Below, piece after piece: positions 8,086 to 16,897 of a DNA stretch of 64,000 bases. Within the stretch, counting starts at the first letter, position 1, and each line of letters begins with the position of its first letter. Source of the stretch: Gordonia liuliyuniae. GTDB taxonomy: Bacteria > Actinomycetota > Actinomycetes > Mycobacteriales > Mycobacteriaceae. The notes beneath the pieces were generated by a model. That model was not told the origin of the DNA. It ran no database searches and saw nothing but the letters and a program-made list of their open reading frames with translations. The stretch lies in assembly GCF_021739025.1 (NCBI RefSeq), contig NZ_JAKKOT010000003.1:62001-126000 (forward strand), given 5' to 3'. A program made the position numbers and the translations under genes.

Positions 8086-9320
8086 GTCGCCCGTTCGTCG
8101 ACGACGCTCAACGTCGCAGCCGCCTCCAGCGACGGCAGTTGTTGGCCGACGATACGACGCGCGACGTCGTCGACGTGGCCGACGCCGTCGTCGGGCTCCA
8201 CGCGACCACCGCGTCGACCGTGCACCTGTCGGTGTGGGCGCGCAGCCCGCAGACTCTGCCCGGAACGGTCGACACCGCGCTCTACGACGCCCGCACCGTC
8301 GTCAAACAACTCGCCATGCGCCGGACGCTGTTCGTGATGAGTCGGCCGGTCCTGGCCGACGCCGTCGGCGCAGTCGGGAGCCGAGTGGCCGCGTCCGAGC
8401 GGACCAGCCTGCTGCGCGACCTTCGGCGGGACGACGGCCCCGCCGACCCGGAACAGTGGATCGCCGACGCGCGATCGGCCGTCCTCGCACTGTTGGACGG
8501 CACCGAACTGGCCGCTGCGCAGGTGCGGCAGGCGTTGCCCGACTACGACCTATCGATTCTGCGGGACGTCGGCAAGAAGTACGGCGGACCGTCGCCGATG
8601 CTGCCGCGGCTGCTCAACCACATGGCCGCCGCGGGCGACGTCGTCCGCGGAACCAACCGAGCCGAATGGTTCGTGTCCCGACCGGGGTGGACGTCGATGA
8701 CATCGTGGCTCGGTGAGCCGCTCGCCGAGGTGACCCCGGTCGACGGCCACCGCGATCTGATCGCGCGCTGGCTGCGAGCGTTCGGGCCTGGCACCGAGAC
8801 CGACCTCGTCTGGTGGCTCGGGTCAACCAAGTCCGCCGTCCGGGCAGCGCTCGCCGCACTCGACGTCATCGAAGTGGATCTGCAGTCCGGTGACGTCGGA
8901 TACCTGCTCGCCGACGACGCCGGCCCCGTCGAGCAGGTGGCTCCGCGGGCACTGCTGCTTCCGGGACTCGATCCGACGACGATGGGGTACAAACAGCGGC
9001 GCTTCTACCTCGACGACGCCCACGTCCCGCACCTGTTCGACAGCAACGGCAACGGCGGTCAGACGGCATGGTGGGACGGGCGGATCGTCGGAGGGTGGGT
9101 GCAGGAGGACGGCCGGGTCCGCGTCCAACTGCTGGAAGAGGTTCCGGTCGAAGCGGTGCGGGCGTTGACAGCGCGCGCCGACGAGTTGGAGCAGTGGTTG
9201 GGGGGAGTCCGCCTCGCTCAGGGGGCGTTCGCATCGCCGCTGATGAGAAAGACCTCGACACGCGACACCAGCGAGTCGCGTTCACAGGAAGCTCCCAGAG
9301 TTCGGCAAGCGGGAGAGTAG
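8082..9320 (+). CDS. Winged-helix DNA-binding (AlkZ-like) protein
   Basis: The protein is 412 residues and has the domain plan of the HTH_42 or AlkZ-type family: an N-terminal LQRRQLLADDTTRDVVDVADAVVGLHATTASTVHLSVWAR, a middle DIRTVVKQLAMRRTLFVM-like segment, GPSPMLPRLLNHMAAAGDVVRG, then TDLVWWLGSTKSAVRAAL and PRALLLPGLDPTTMGYKQR. AlkZ of Streptomyces is a glycosylase that unhooks DNA crosslinks; many relatives are uncharacterised. The C-terminal 25 residues (SRSQEAPRVRQAGE) are low in structure. It is the last gene of the esterase-RidA operon and ends 24 bases before phoP. Glycosylase activity is an inference from family only. Confidence 0.75.
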   Translation: MSRPFVDDAQRRSRLQRRQLLADDTTRDVVDVADAVVGLHATTASTVHLSVWARSPQTLPGTVDTALYDARTVVKQLAMRRTLFVMSRPVLADAVGAVGSRVAASERTSLLRDLRRDDGPADPEQWIADARSAVLALLDGTELAAAQVRQALPDYDLSILRDVGKKYGGPSPMLPRLLNHMAAAGDVVRGTNRAEWFVSRPGWTSMTSWLGEPLAEVTPVDGHRDLIARWLRAFGPGTETDLVWWLGSTKSAVRAALAALDVIEVDLQSGDVGYLLADDAGPVEQVAPRALLLPGLDPTTMGYKQRRFYLDDAHVPHLFDSNGNGGQTAWWDGRIVGGWVQEDGRVRVQLLEEVPVEAVRALTARADELEQWLGGVRLAQGAFASPLMRKTSTRDTSESRSQEAPRVRQAGE

Positions 9321-9344
9321 GCGGCAGGGGCATCATCGGTTGGT

Positions 9345-10049
9345 ATGAGCGAGACCCCTGCCGCCAAGATCCTTGTCGTCGACGACGAGGAGAACATCCG
9401 AGAACTGCTGTCCGTGTCGTTGAAGTTCCAGGGACACGAGGTGCGGACAGCGGCGAACGGGCCAGCGGCCATCGACATCGCACGCACCTACACACCCGAC
9501 GTCCTCATCCTCGACGTGATGATGCCGGGAATGGACGGATTCGGCCTGCTGCGCAGGCTACGCGCGGACGGCGTCGCGGCGCCCGCGCTGTTCCTGTCGG
9601 CCCGCGACTCCGTCGAAGACAAGATCAACGGCCTCACCATCGGCGGCGACGACTACGTGACCAAACCGTTCAGCCTGGAAGAAGTCGTCGCACGGATCGG
9701 CGTCCTGCTGCGACGCAACGGCCACGGCGACAAGGCGACCGAACCGTCACGCATCGTCTTCGCCGACATCGAGTTGGACGAGGACACCCACGAAGTGTTC
9801 AAGGACGGGGATCTCGTCGCGCTGTCGCCGACCGAGTTCACGCTGCTGCGCTACTTCATGGTGAACGCGGGGACAGTGCTGTCCAAGCCGCGCATCCTCG
9901 ACCACGTGTGGAACTACGATTTCGGCGGCGACGTGAACGTCGTCGAATCGTATGTCTCGTACCTGCGACGCAAGATCGACACGGGCCCGCAACGGCTCAT
10001 CCACACCCTTCGCGGCGTCGGGTACGTGATGCGCGAGCCACGCACGTGA
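9345..10049 (+). CDS. phoP: PhoP-type OmpR-family response regulator
   Basis: Residues 8-120 form the receiver domain with VVDDEENIRELLSVSLKFQG, the phosphoacceptor Asp57 in LILDVMMPGMDGFG and Lys in DDYVTKPFSLEEV. Residues 135-234 form the winged helix with SPTEFTLLRYF, NYDFGGDVNVVESYVSYLRR and HTLRGVGYVMREPR. These are near-identical to M. tuberculosis PhoP, which controls sulfolipid, acyltrehalose and virulence genes and responds to acidic pH and stress. The next genes, PhoR and a HIT protein, repeat the Rv0757-Rv0759c order. The stop overlaps the kinase start. I found no clear TCACAGC direct repeat upstream. Confidence 0.93.
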   Translation: MSETPAAKILVVDDEENIRELLSVSLKFQGHEVRTAANGPAAIDIARTYTPDVLILDVMMPGMDGFGLLRRLRADGVAAPALFLSARDSVEDKINGLTIGGDDYVTKPFSLEEVVARIGVLLRRNGHGDKATEPSRIVFADIELDEDTHEVFKDGDLVALSPTEFTLLRYFMVNAGTVLSKPRILDHVWNYDFGGDVNVVESYVSYLRRKIDTGPQRLIHTLRGVGYVMREPRT

Positions 10050-11503
10050 ACGCGCTCGCAGCACGCCTGCGGGCGATGCCGTTGCGGGTGACTCTCGTTC
10101 TGTTGACGGTGATCCTGGCGCTCGTCGGTCTCGGCGCGTCCGGCATCGCCGTCACCTCGGCGATGCGCAGCGACCTCACCTCCCGTGCCGACGGGGAGCT
10201 GATCGACGCGGTCAACGGCTGGGCGCAGCCGCACGGGCCCCGTGAGGACGACTCTCCGGGGCCGCCCGGCCTGCGGCGCCCGCCGTCGCAGTACTTCGTC
10301 GCGGCCTCCCTCCCGAACGGGTTCCAGATCACCTTCAACGACTACGGCTCGGCCCCCGACCTGTCGTCCCTGCCCGACGGCGACGCGACACCGCGCACCG
10401 TCGGCTCGGAGGGGCCCGGCCCCAACTGGCGGGTCGTCAAACGTGTCTTGAACGGGACGTCCAGCGTCGTCGCGATGCCGTTGACCGACATCGACGCGAC
10501 GATGACCCGGCTGATCTGGCTGCAGGTCGGGGTCGGCTGCATCGTCCTGACCGTGATCGGCGTCCTCAGCTATCTCCTGGTGCGGACCAGCCTGCGGCCG
10601 CTGCGTCGCGTCGAGGAGACCGCGCACGCCATCGCAGGAGGCGACCTTCACCAACGTGTCCCGGCGCGCCCAGTGAACACCGAGGTGGGAAGCCTCGGCG
10701 AGTCGGTCAACGCGATGCTCGCCCAGATCCAGGGAGCGTTCGCGGCGACCGAGGCCTCCGAACAGCAGGCTCGTGCCTCGGAAGAGAAGATGCGCCGATT
10801 CGTCGCGGACGCCTCACACGAACTGCGGACGCCGCTGACCTCGATCAAGGGGTTCGCCGACCTCATGTCGATCGGCGCCGCACCGGATCCCGACGACGCG
10901 GTCCGTCGAATCTCCGGCGAAGCCGACCGGATGACGATGCTCGTCGAAGACCTCCTCGTGCTCGCCCGACTCGACGCGCAGCGGCCACTGGCCATCGAAC
11001 CGGTCGAAGTGCTTCCGGTACTCGTCGACTCGGTCGAGGCGGCGCGAGTGTCCGCTCCGGGGCGGGACATCGACCTCGACATCGTCGGGTTAGACCCGGC
11101 GACGACGGTGGCGGGCGACCGGTTGCGACTGCGGCAGGTCCTCGGAAACCTCGTCGGGAACGCGATCGCACACACCGGTGGCTCCATCACCGTGTCGGCG
11201 AAGGTCGACGGCCCCGACGTCGTCGTCGCCGTCCTAGACCACGGTCCAGGACTCACCGCGGTCGAACGCGACCACATCTTCGAACGCTTCTACCGCGGCG
11301 ACCCGTCACGCCACCGCGAGGAGGCCGGATCGGGCAGCGGACTGGGACTGTCGATCGTGGCGGCCCTCGTGCACGCGCACGGAGGCCGCGTGGGCGTGCG
11401 TTCCGAGCCGGGGGAGGGCGCCTGCTTCTGGTTCGCGCTCGCGCACACCAGGGAGTCGGCCGCAGACACCGACGAGTCCGCGGGCACGGGCGGACGGCAG
11501 TAA
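10046..11503 (+). CDS. phoR: PhoR-type sensor histidine kinase
   Basis: The GTG start overlaps the phoP stop by 4 bases and gives 485 residues, the same length as M. tuberculosis PhoR. The order is a first membrane helix (about 14-37), an extracytoplasmic sensor loop of about 110 residues rich in Pro and Gly, a second helix (about 155-178), HAMP linker (LRPLRRVEETAHAIAGGDLHQRVP), the H box RRFVADASHELRTPLTSIKG with phosphorylated His258, the N box LGNLVGNAIAHT and G boxes DHGPGL and GSGLGLSIV. It should phosphorylate PhoP. The sensor loop differs strongly from M. tuberculosis, so the stimulus may differ. Confidence 0.92.
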   Translation: MNALAARLRAMPLRVTLVLLTVILALVGLGASGIAVTSAMRSDLTSRADGELIDAVNGWAQPHGPREDDSPGPPGLRRPPSQYFVAASLPNGFQITFNDYGSAPDLSSLPDGDATPRTVGSEGPGPNWRVVKRVLNGTSSVVAMPLTDIDATMTRLIWLQVGVGCIVLTVIGVLSYLLVRTSLRPLRRVEETAHAIAGGDLHQRVPARPVNTEVGSLGESVNAMLAQIQGAFAATEASEQQARASEEKMRRFVADASHELRTPLTSIKGFADLMSIGAAPDPDDAVRRISGEADRMTMLVEDLLVLARLDAQRPLAIEPVEVLPVLVDSVEAARVSAPGRDIDLDIVGLDPATTVAGDRLRLRQVLGNLVGNAIAHTGGSITVSAKVDGPDVVVAVLDHGPGLTAVERDHIFERFYRGDPSRHREEAGSGSGLGLSIVAALVHAHGGRVGVRSEPGEGACFWFALAHTRESAADTDESAGTGGRQ

Positions 11504-11512
11504 GGTCGGGGC

Positions 11513-11938
11513 ATGGCTTCGGTATTCACGCACATCATCAACGGAGATCTGCCCGGGCGTTTCGTCTGGAAGGACGGCCAGTCCGTCGCGTTCATGACGA
11601 TAAACCCGGTCACACCCGGACACGTGCTCGTGGTGCCGCGCAAAGAGATCGACCATTGGGAGCAGATCGACACGCCCACGTTCACGCATCTCATGGACGT
11701 GTCGCAGAAAGTCGGTCGCGCAGTGAAAGACGCGTTCGACGCACCGCGGATGGGCCTGCTCATCGCCGGACTGGAGGTGCCACACCTGCACATCCACGTG
11801 TTCCCGGCTCACTCGCTGGAGAGCTTCGACCTGTCGAAAGCCGACCAGGATCCGTCGCCCGAGTCGCTCGACGACGCGGCGACCAAGATCCGGGCCAGCC
11901 TCCACAGCCTCGGCTACGGCGAATACGTCGCCGACTGA
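11513..11938 (+). CDS. HIT-family nucleotide hydrolase
   Basis: The protein is 141 residues. The histidine triad is HLHIHVF at about residue 90, and the N-terminal half has FTHIINGDLPGRFVWKDGQSVAFMTINPVTPGHVLVVPRKEID. HIT proteins cleave nucleoside phosphoramidates or dinucleoside polyphosphates. It starts 9 bases after phoR and is transcribed in the same direction, so it may belong to the phoPR operon. In M. tuberculosis the corresponding gene Rv0759c is in the opposite orientation as I recall. It converges on the RecQ-like gene with a 14-base gap. Confidence 0.92.
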   Translation: MASVFTHIINGDLPGRFVWKDGQSVAFMTINPVTPGHVLVVPRKEIDHWEQIDTPTFTHLMDVSQKVGRAVKDAFDAPRMGLLIAGLEVPHLHIHVFPAHSLESFDLSKADQDPSPESLDDAATKIRASLHSLGYGEYVAD

Positions 11939-11952
11939 CCCCTTTCCACGAC

Positions 11953-14088
11953 CTACGCAGTCTGATGCACGAGCATCGGGGAGACGGCCGAGGCGCCCGC
12001 TTCGCGCAGTGACGCCGCGGCCAACGTGATCGCCCACCCCGACGAGGTCTCGTCGACGACGAGCAGCACGGCCAGCCCAGCGACCTCGGGCGGCGCCGAC
12101 CCCAGATGGTCGCGCCAATAGGCTGCTTCCGTCGCGCTCGTGGCGTCCCGGCTCGGGACCGGACCAGCGACGACCGGATACGCCGTGCCCGGGCGTCGTC
12201 CGACGCTGCGGAGACGTTCGGCGAGATCGGCTGCCAGATCTCCGCCGCGCAGATCGAGGGACACGATCGTCTCGGGGCGGATCCCACCGCGCCGTCCCCA
12301 ATCCGCGAGGACAGCGACCGCGGACTCCGACAGTCGGTCCCGCGCCGTCGCGTCCCCGTTCTTGGCGGCGTCGAGCACATCGCCCCACTGCGGCGCGTCA
12401 GCGAAGGCCAGGACCCGCCCGGCCTCCGCCGCGAGTTCGGCGGGGATCCGGCCGCGTCGACCGAACGACCCGCCCGGCCACATCTTGCGCGGCGCCAGGA
12501 TCTGCGCGTCGCGACGGAGGACGGCCGACAGAGTCGCGACCGTCTCGTCGTCGGGGCGCTCGTTGAGCCCCGGAGTGAGTTCGCCTCGGCACACCGAGCA
12601 GCGGCCGCAGTCGTCGGCGGCCGGATCATCGAGCGACTCGGTGAGCAGTCGCATCAGGCAGCGTTCGCCGCGGACGAAGGCCCGCATGATGTCGGCTTCG
12701 CGTTGGCGCACCGCGACGACACCCTCGTAGTGCGGTGCGTCGTACACGTACGGTCGGCCGGTCGCCGCCCACCCGTCCGGCGTCCGCTCGACCACGCCGT
12801 CGACGGCCAACTGCTTCACCGCCAACTCGACCTTGCCGCGCCGGACACCGGTCGCCGACTCCAGATTAGGCACGCTCACCGGCCCACCCGCCTCGTTCAT
12901 CGCGTCGAGGATCCGATTCATCCGCTTCGGGTCGGGGATGGTCGCCGTCGCGAAATACTCCCAGATCGAGTCGTCGAGCCGCGATGCGAGGAGAACGACC
13001 ACCGCCTCGTCGAGGGCGCGTCCCGCACGACCCACCTGCTGGTAGTACGACACCGGTGACGGCGGAGCCCCGACGTGGACGACGAACCCGAGGTCGGGCT
13101 TGTCGAAACCCATCCCGAGCGCGGACGTCGCGACGAGCGCTTTCACCCGGTTGTCCAAGAGGGCGTCTTCGAGCTCGTGACGCTCATCGGCCGGCAGCTG
13201 TCCGGTGTACGCGGCCACCCGGGGTTCGTCGCCCCACACCGTTCGGATCGCGGTGACCAGCCGGTCGGCGTCGGCGACCGTCAACACGTAGATGATGCCG
13301 GAACCCGGCAGGAACGGCAGCTCCTGCGCCACCCAGCCGTACCGCTGAATCGGTGAGAGTCCATCGACGACGTTGAGGTGCAACGACTTCCGCGCCAGCG
13401 GGCCGCGCAGAACGAGCGTGGCCCCGGCGCCGAGCTGATCCGGCCCGCTCGCTTCGCTCCCGGCGCCGAGTTGAGCGGCGATGTCATCGGTCACGCGCTG
13501 GTTCGCGGTCGCCGTCGTCGCGAGCACCGACGTCTGCGGATTCAAGTTCTGCAGCACATCGGACACTCGGCGGTAGTCGGGCCGGAAGTCGTGTCCCCAG
13601 TCGGAGATGGCGTGCGCTTCGTCGATGACGACGAGACCGAGCCGGCCCGCGAGCGCGTGGAGGACGCGAGCGCCGAAACCGGGATTCGCGAGCCGCTCCG
13701 GCGAGACCAACAGGACGTCGAGGCTCCCGGCCAGCAGATCGCCCTCGACGGCGGCCCACTGGTCGACATTGCTGGAGTTGAGCGTCGCAGCGCTCAGACC
13801 GGCGCGGCCCGCGGCGGCCACCTGGTCGCGCATCAGCGACAGGAGCGGCGAGACGATCAGGGTCGGGCCGCCGCCCGCCTCCCGGATCACCGCGGTCGCC
13901 GCCCAGTAGACGGCGGACTTACCCCAGCCGGTGGCCTGCACGACGAGCGCGCGCGAACCGGGAGTCGCGAGCGTCGCGACCGCAGCCTCCTGGTCATCGC
14001 GGAGCCGGGCATCGGGCCCCGCGAGTGCGGTGATCACGCGGTCAGCCACAGAGCGCTGGGCATCAGTCAGAACCGTGGGTGTGCTCAT
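11953..14088 (-). CDS. RecQ-family ATP-dependent DNA helicase
   Basis: This 711-residue protein shows SF2 helicase motifs: Q-like LRDDQEAAV, Walker A variant QATGWGKSAVY, VVSPLLSLMRDQV, Walker B/DEAH in LVVIDEAHAISDWGHDFRPDYRR, motif III ATTATAN, and a helicase C half with AYTGQLPADERHELEDALLD, ALVATSALGMGFDKPDLGFVVHVGAPPSPVSYYQQVGRAGRA. After this comes RCLMRLL and CGRCSVC, which are the RecQ-type zinc cysteines, and then a novel C-terminal region (about 560-711). RecQ enzymes unwind forks and recombination intermediates. The frame is open to 14136 but the ATG at 14088 (MSTPTVLTDAQRS) fits best. Walker A reads GWGKS rather than GxGKS with Ser/Thr following, seen in other actinobacterial members. 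Confidence 0.88.
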   Translation of the reverse strand: MSTPTVLTDAQRSVADRVITALAGPDARLRDDQEAAVATLATPGSRALVVQATGWGKSAVYWAATAVIREAGGGPTLIVSPLLSLMRDQVAAAGRAGLSAATLNSSNVDQWAAVEGDLLAGSLDVLLVSPERLANPGFGARVLHALAGRLGLVVIDEAHAISDWGHDFRPDYRRVSDVLQNLNPQTSVLATTATANQRVTDDIAAQLGAGSEASGPDQLGAGATLVLRGPLARKSLHLNVVDGLSPIQRYGWVAQELPFLPGSGIIYVLTVADADRLVTAIRTVWGDEPRVAAYTGQLPADERHELEDALLDNRVKALVATSALGMGFDKPDLGFVVHVGAPPSPVSYYQQVGRAGRALDEAVVVLLASRLDDSIWEYFATATIPDPKRMNRILDAMNEAGGPVSVPNLESATGVRRGKVELAVKQLAVDGVVERTPDGWAATGRPYVYDAPHYEGVVAVRQREADIMRAFVRGERCLMRLLTESLDDPAADDCGRCSVCRGELTPGLNERPDDETVATLSAVLRRDAQILAPRKMWPGGSFGRRGRIPAELAAEAGRVLAFADAPQWGDVLDAAKNGDATARDRLSESAVAVLADWGRRGGIRPETIVSLDLRGGDLAADLAERLRSVGRRPGTAYPVVAGPVPSRDATSATEAAYWRDHLGSAPPEVAGLAVLLVVDETSSGWAITLAAASLREAGASAVSPMLVHQTA

Positions 14089-14323
14089 GCGACCAAGGTA
14101 TAGGCGACCGGTGACGAGATCGAATGCGTTATCCACAGGAGCGCCACCGACCCTCTCGTCGGTGTCACCAGGTAAGTGCGTCCGAGATCACGGATTGGGT
14201 TGAATCCACGTTCACCTCGACGACGGTCGACGGCGCGACGATGTACGACCTGAGCGGCGCCACGGACTGACCTCCGGCGCTTGTTGCCCACCCGATCGAC
14301 GGGACGCAGTCTAGTGTGACGGC

Positions 14324-15532
14324 GTGCCAATGCGAACTCAGTTGCAGCGGATGATCGGGCGGGACCCGGACGAGGGCGAACGGGCGGGGAGCGGCCTGGA
14401 AGTCTTCTACGACCTGATCTTCGTCGTCCTGTTCTCGGTCGCCGGCGTCCAGCTCGCCGACTACCTGGCAGAGGGTGAGGTCTTCGTCGCGGTCGTCGGC
14501 TACCTCCTCGTCGCGTTCGCCGCCATCTGGGCGTGGATCAACTTCGCCTGGTTCGCGTCGGCTTTCGACACAGACGATCCGTGGTTCCGCCTATCGGTCC
14601 TTGTCCAGATGATCGGGGTATCGATCATGGCGGTCGGTATCCCGCCGGTGTTCTCGTCGATCCACGCCGACGCTCACGTCGACGTGAAAGTCATCGTGTT
14701 CGGCTACATGGTGATGCGGCTCGGATTGGTTCCGCAGTGGCTGCGTGCCGCTTACCAGTCCGTGAGATACCGGCAGACGTGTCTGACGTACGCGGTGGCC
14801 TGCATCGTCGCTCAAATCGGGTGGACCATCGTCGCGCTCGCCCCCATGGGGTTGCGGATGACGCTGGTCGCGATCCTGATCTGTGTCGTCATCGAGTTCC
14901 TCGGCCCATTCGTTGCCGAGAAGCGGAAGGCGACGCCCTGGAATCCGTTCCACATCACCGAGCGGTTCTCGACGCTGATCGTCATCACCCTCGGCGAAGG
15001 CGTCGTCGGAACGGTAGCCGTCCTGCAGGCACAGATTGGGCGGGGTGGCTGGACCGCGCAGACCGCTGTTCTGGGCGCCACCGCACTCGGCGTCACGTTC
15101 TCCATGTGGTGGCTGTACGCGGCGATGCCGAACGGTAAGGGCCTCGCCGAACATCGCAGTCGGTGCTTCCTCTGGGGTTACGGGATGATCCCAGTCTTCA
15201 TGGCGTGTGCGGCAGTCGGCGCGGGCATGGACTTGATCGCCAAATGGATCGAAGGCGAGACGCACGACTCTTCTCTCATGGTGATGGCCGCCGTCGCCAT
15301 CCCGTTGGCTGTCTTCACCATCGGTGTGATCGTCGCCCACTACTACCTCATCGGCCCGTCCGGCATGGAACTGATGTTGATCGTCACCGCTCTGATTCCG
15401 ATCATCGTCGGACTCGTGCTGGTCGCGGTCGGGGTGCCACTCCTGGTGGCTGTCGTCGTCGGCGCTCTCGCGCCCGTCCTGCCCGTCCTCATCATCGAAT
15501 TCAGCGAGCGGTTCGAACCCGCTACGCTGTGA
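14324..15532 (+). CDS. LtrA-family low-temperature-requirement membrane protein
   Basis: The 402-residue protein is mostly transmembrane (about 10-11 helices). It carries the LtrA signatures GLEVFYDLIFVVLFSVAGVQLADYL near the start, WNPFHITERFSTLIVITLGEGVVGT in the middle, and SMWWLYAAMP later. LtrA was named in Listeria for growth at low temperature; its activity is not established. The start is a GTG at 14324 with an in-frame ATG at 14330. It ends 3 bases before purD, so purD may be cotranscribed. The 235 bases upstream hold nothing else I could recognise. Confidence 0.9.
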   Translation: MPMRTQLQRMIGRDPDEGERAGSGLEVFYDLIFVVLFSVAGVQLADYLAEGEVFVAVVGYLLVAFAAIWAWINFAWFASAFDTDDPWFRLSVLVQMIGVSIMAVGIPPVFSSIHADAHVDVKVIVFGYMVMRLGLVPQWLRAAYQSVRYRQTCLTYAVACIVAQIGWTIVALAPMGLRMTLVAILICVVIEFLGPFVAEKRKATPWNPFHITERFSTLIVITLGEGVVGTVAVLQAQIGRGGWTAQTAVLGATALGVTFSMWWLYAAMPNGKGLAEHRSRCFLWGYGMIPVFMACAAVGAGMDLIAKWIEGETHDSSLMVMAAVAIPLAVFTIGVIVAHYYLIGPSGMELMLIVTALIPIIVGLVLVAVGVPLLVAVVVGALAPVLPVLIIEFSERFEPATL

Positions 15533-15535
15533 TGC

Positions 15536-16789
15536 GTGCGCGCACTGGTGATCGGCTCGGGCGGCCGCGAACACGCCCTCCTCCTCGGACTCGGTCGGGA
15601 CCCGTCGGTGACGGAGCTTCACGCTGCACCCGGCAACGCAGGCACCGCAGCGGTTGCGACCAACCACGCGGTCGATGCGAACTCCGGTGACGCAGTAGTC
15701 GCGCTCGCTCGCGAGATCGGCGCCGACCTCGTCGTCGTCGGACCCGAGGTACCGCTGGTGCATGGTGTCGCCGACGCGCTCCGCACCGCGGGCATCGCAG
15801 TGTTCGGCCCAAGCGCGCAGGCCGCGCAGATCGAAGGGTCGAAGGCGTTCGCCAAAGACGTGATGGCTGCGGCGGGTGTCAACACCGCGCGCGCGGAGAG
15901 CGTCACGGCGGCCGCCGACATCGACGCGGCACTCGATCGTTTCGGGCCGACGTGGGTCGTCAAAGACGACGGATTGGCAGCGGGTAAGGGCGTCGTCGTC
16001 ACCCCCGATCGGGCCACCGCTCGTGCTCACGCCGTCGACGTCATCGAGAACGGACACCCGGTGCTCCTCGAGAGCTTCCTCGACGGGCCCGAAGTCTCCC
16101 TGTTCTGTCTCGTCGACGGCGAGACAGTCGTCCCGCTGCTGCCGGCGCAAGACCACAAGCGTGTCGGCGACGGCGACGAGGGCCCCAATACCGGCGGCAT
16201 GGGCGCCTACACGCCGCTGCCGTGGCTTCCCGACGGCATGGTCGATCGCATCGTCGACGAGGTGGTCCGTCCCGTCGCCGCCGAGATGGTCGAGCGCGGC
16301 GTCGGCTTCTCCGGTCTGCTGTACGCGGGTCTGGCCATCGGGTCGGACGGTCCGTCCGTCGTCGAATTCAACTGTCGCTTCGGCGATCCCGAGACGCAAG
16401 CCGTTCTCGACCTACTCGAGTCCCCGCTCGGCGAGGTGCTCGGCGCCGTCGCTAACGGCACGCTCGCCGATCTCCCCGCGCTGCGCTGGTACGACGGCAG
16501 CGCCGTCGTCGTGGTGCTCGCCGCCCAGAACTATCCGGGCAGCCCGCGCACCGGCGACGCGATCACCGGAGCCGACACTGAAGGAGTCCTGCACGCGGGC
16601 ACCAAGATCGACGATTCCGGCGACATCGTCTCCTCGGGGGGACGTGTGCTGTCCGTCGTCGGCCGCGGCGCCGACCTCGCGCAGGCACGCGCTCAGGCCT
16701 ACGCCCGCCTGTCCGACGTGACCCTCGACGGTTCGCACTTCCGCACCGACATCGGCAAAGCGGCCGAAGACGGTCGGATCAAGCTCTAA
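15536..16789 (+). CDS. purD: Phosphoribosylamine-glycine ligase
   Basis: GAR synthetase catalyses the second step of de novo purine synthesis, joining phosphoribosylamine to glycine with ATP. The 417-residue protein starts at GTG with [18 protein letters not shown], followed by the ATP-grasp core including [61 protein letters not shown] and [14 protein letters not shown]. Full length and intact. It opens the purine block and is followed by a long palindromic terminator shared with the 59.4 kb locus. Confidence 0.97.
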   Translation: MRALVIGSGGREHALLLGLGRDPSVTELHAAPGNAGTAAVATNHAVDANSGDAVVALAREIGADLVVVGPEVPLVHGVADALRTAGIAVFGPSAQAAQIEGSKAFAKDVMAAAGVNTARAESVTAAADIDAALDRFGPTWVVKDDGLAAGKGVVVTPDRATARAHAVDVIENGHPVLLESFLDGPEVSLFCLVDGETVVPLLPAQDHKRVGDGDEGPNTGGMGAYTPLPWLPDGMVDRIVDEVVRPVAAEMVERGVGFSGLLYAGLAIGSDGPSVVEFNCRFGDPETQAVLDLLESPLGEVLGAVANGTLADLPALRWYDGSAVVVVLAAQNYPGSPRTGDAITGADTEGVLHAGTKIDDSGDIVSSGGRVLSVVGRGADLAQARAQAYARLSDVTLDGSHFRTDIGKAAEDGRIKL

Positions 16790-16816
16790 CGCTGAGCGCC
16801 GGGTGGAGGACGACGT

Positions 16817-16863
16817 ACTTCGGCACTTTCTTTCGGCGTCAGGCCGAAAGAAAGTGCCGAAGT
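16817..16863. terminator. Long palindrome (21-base arms), bidirectional terminator
   Basis: Perfect 21-base arms (16817-16837 and 16843-16863) enclose the loop GTCAG. The 5' arm begins ACTTCGGCACTTTC and ends TTTCGGC. It lies between convergent purD and the esterase gene. The same two arms occur at 59443-59489 with a different loop. Confidence 0.85.
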
Positions 16864-16897
16864 TCTTCTAGCCCCGCGACACCACGATGTCGCGCCG

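Noticed and set aside
9220..9344. PhoP box upstream of phoP
   Set aside because: Only one partial half-site (TTCACAG) is seen, with no second direct repeat at the expected spacing.
16817..16863. Insertion-sequence ends or a MITE
   Set aside because: No target-site duplication or transposase was seen, and the arms are separated by 5 bases only. A terminator or REP-like element fits better, so I did not call a mobile element.
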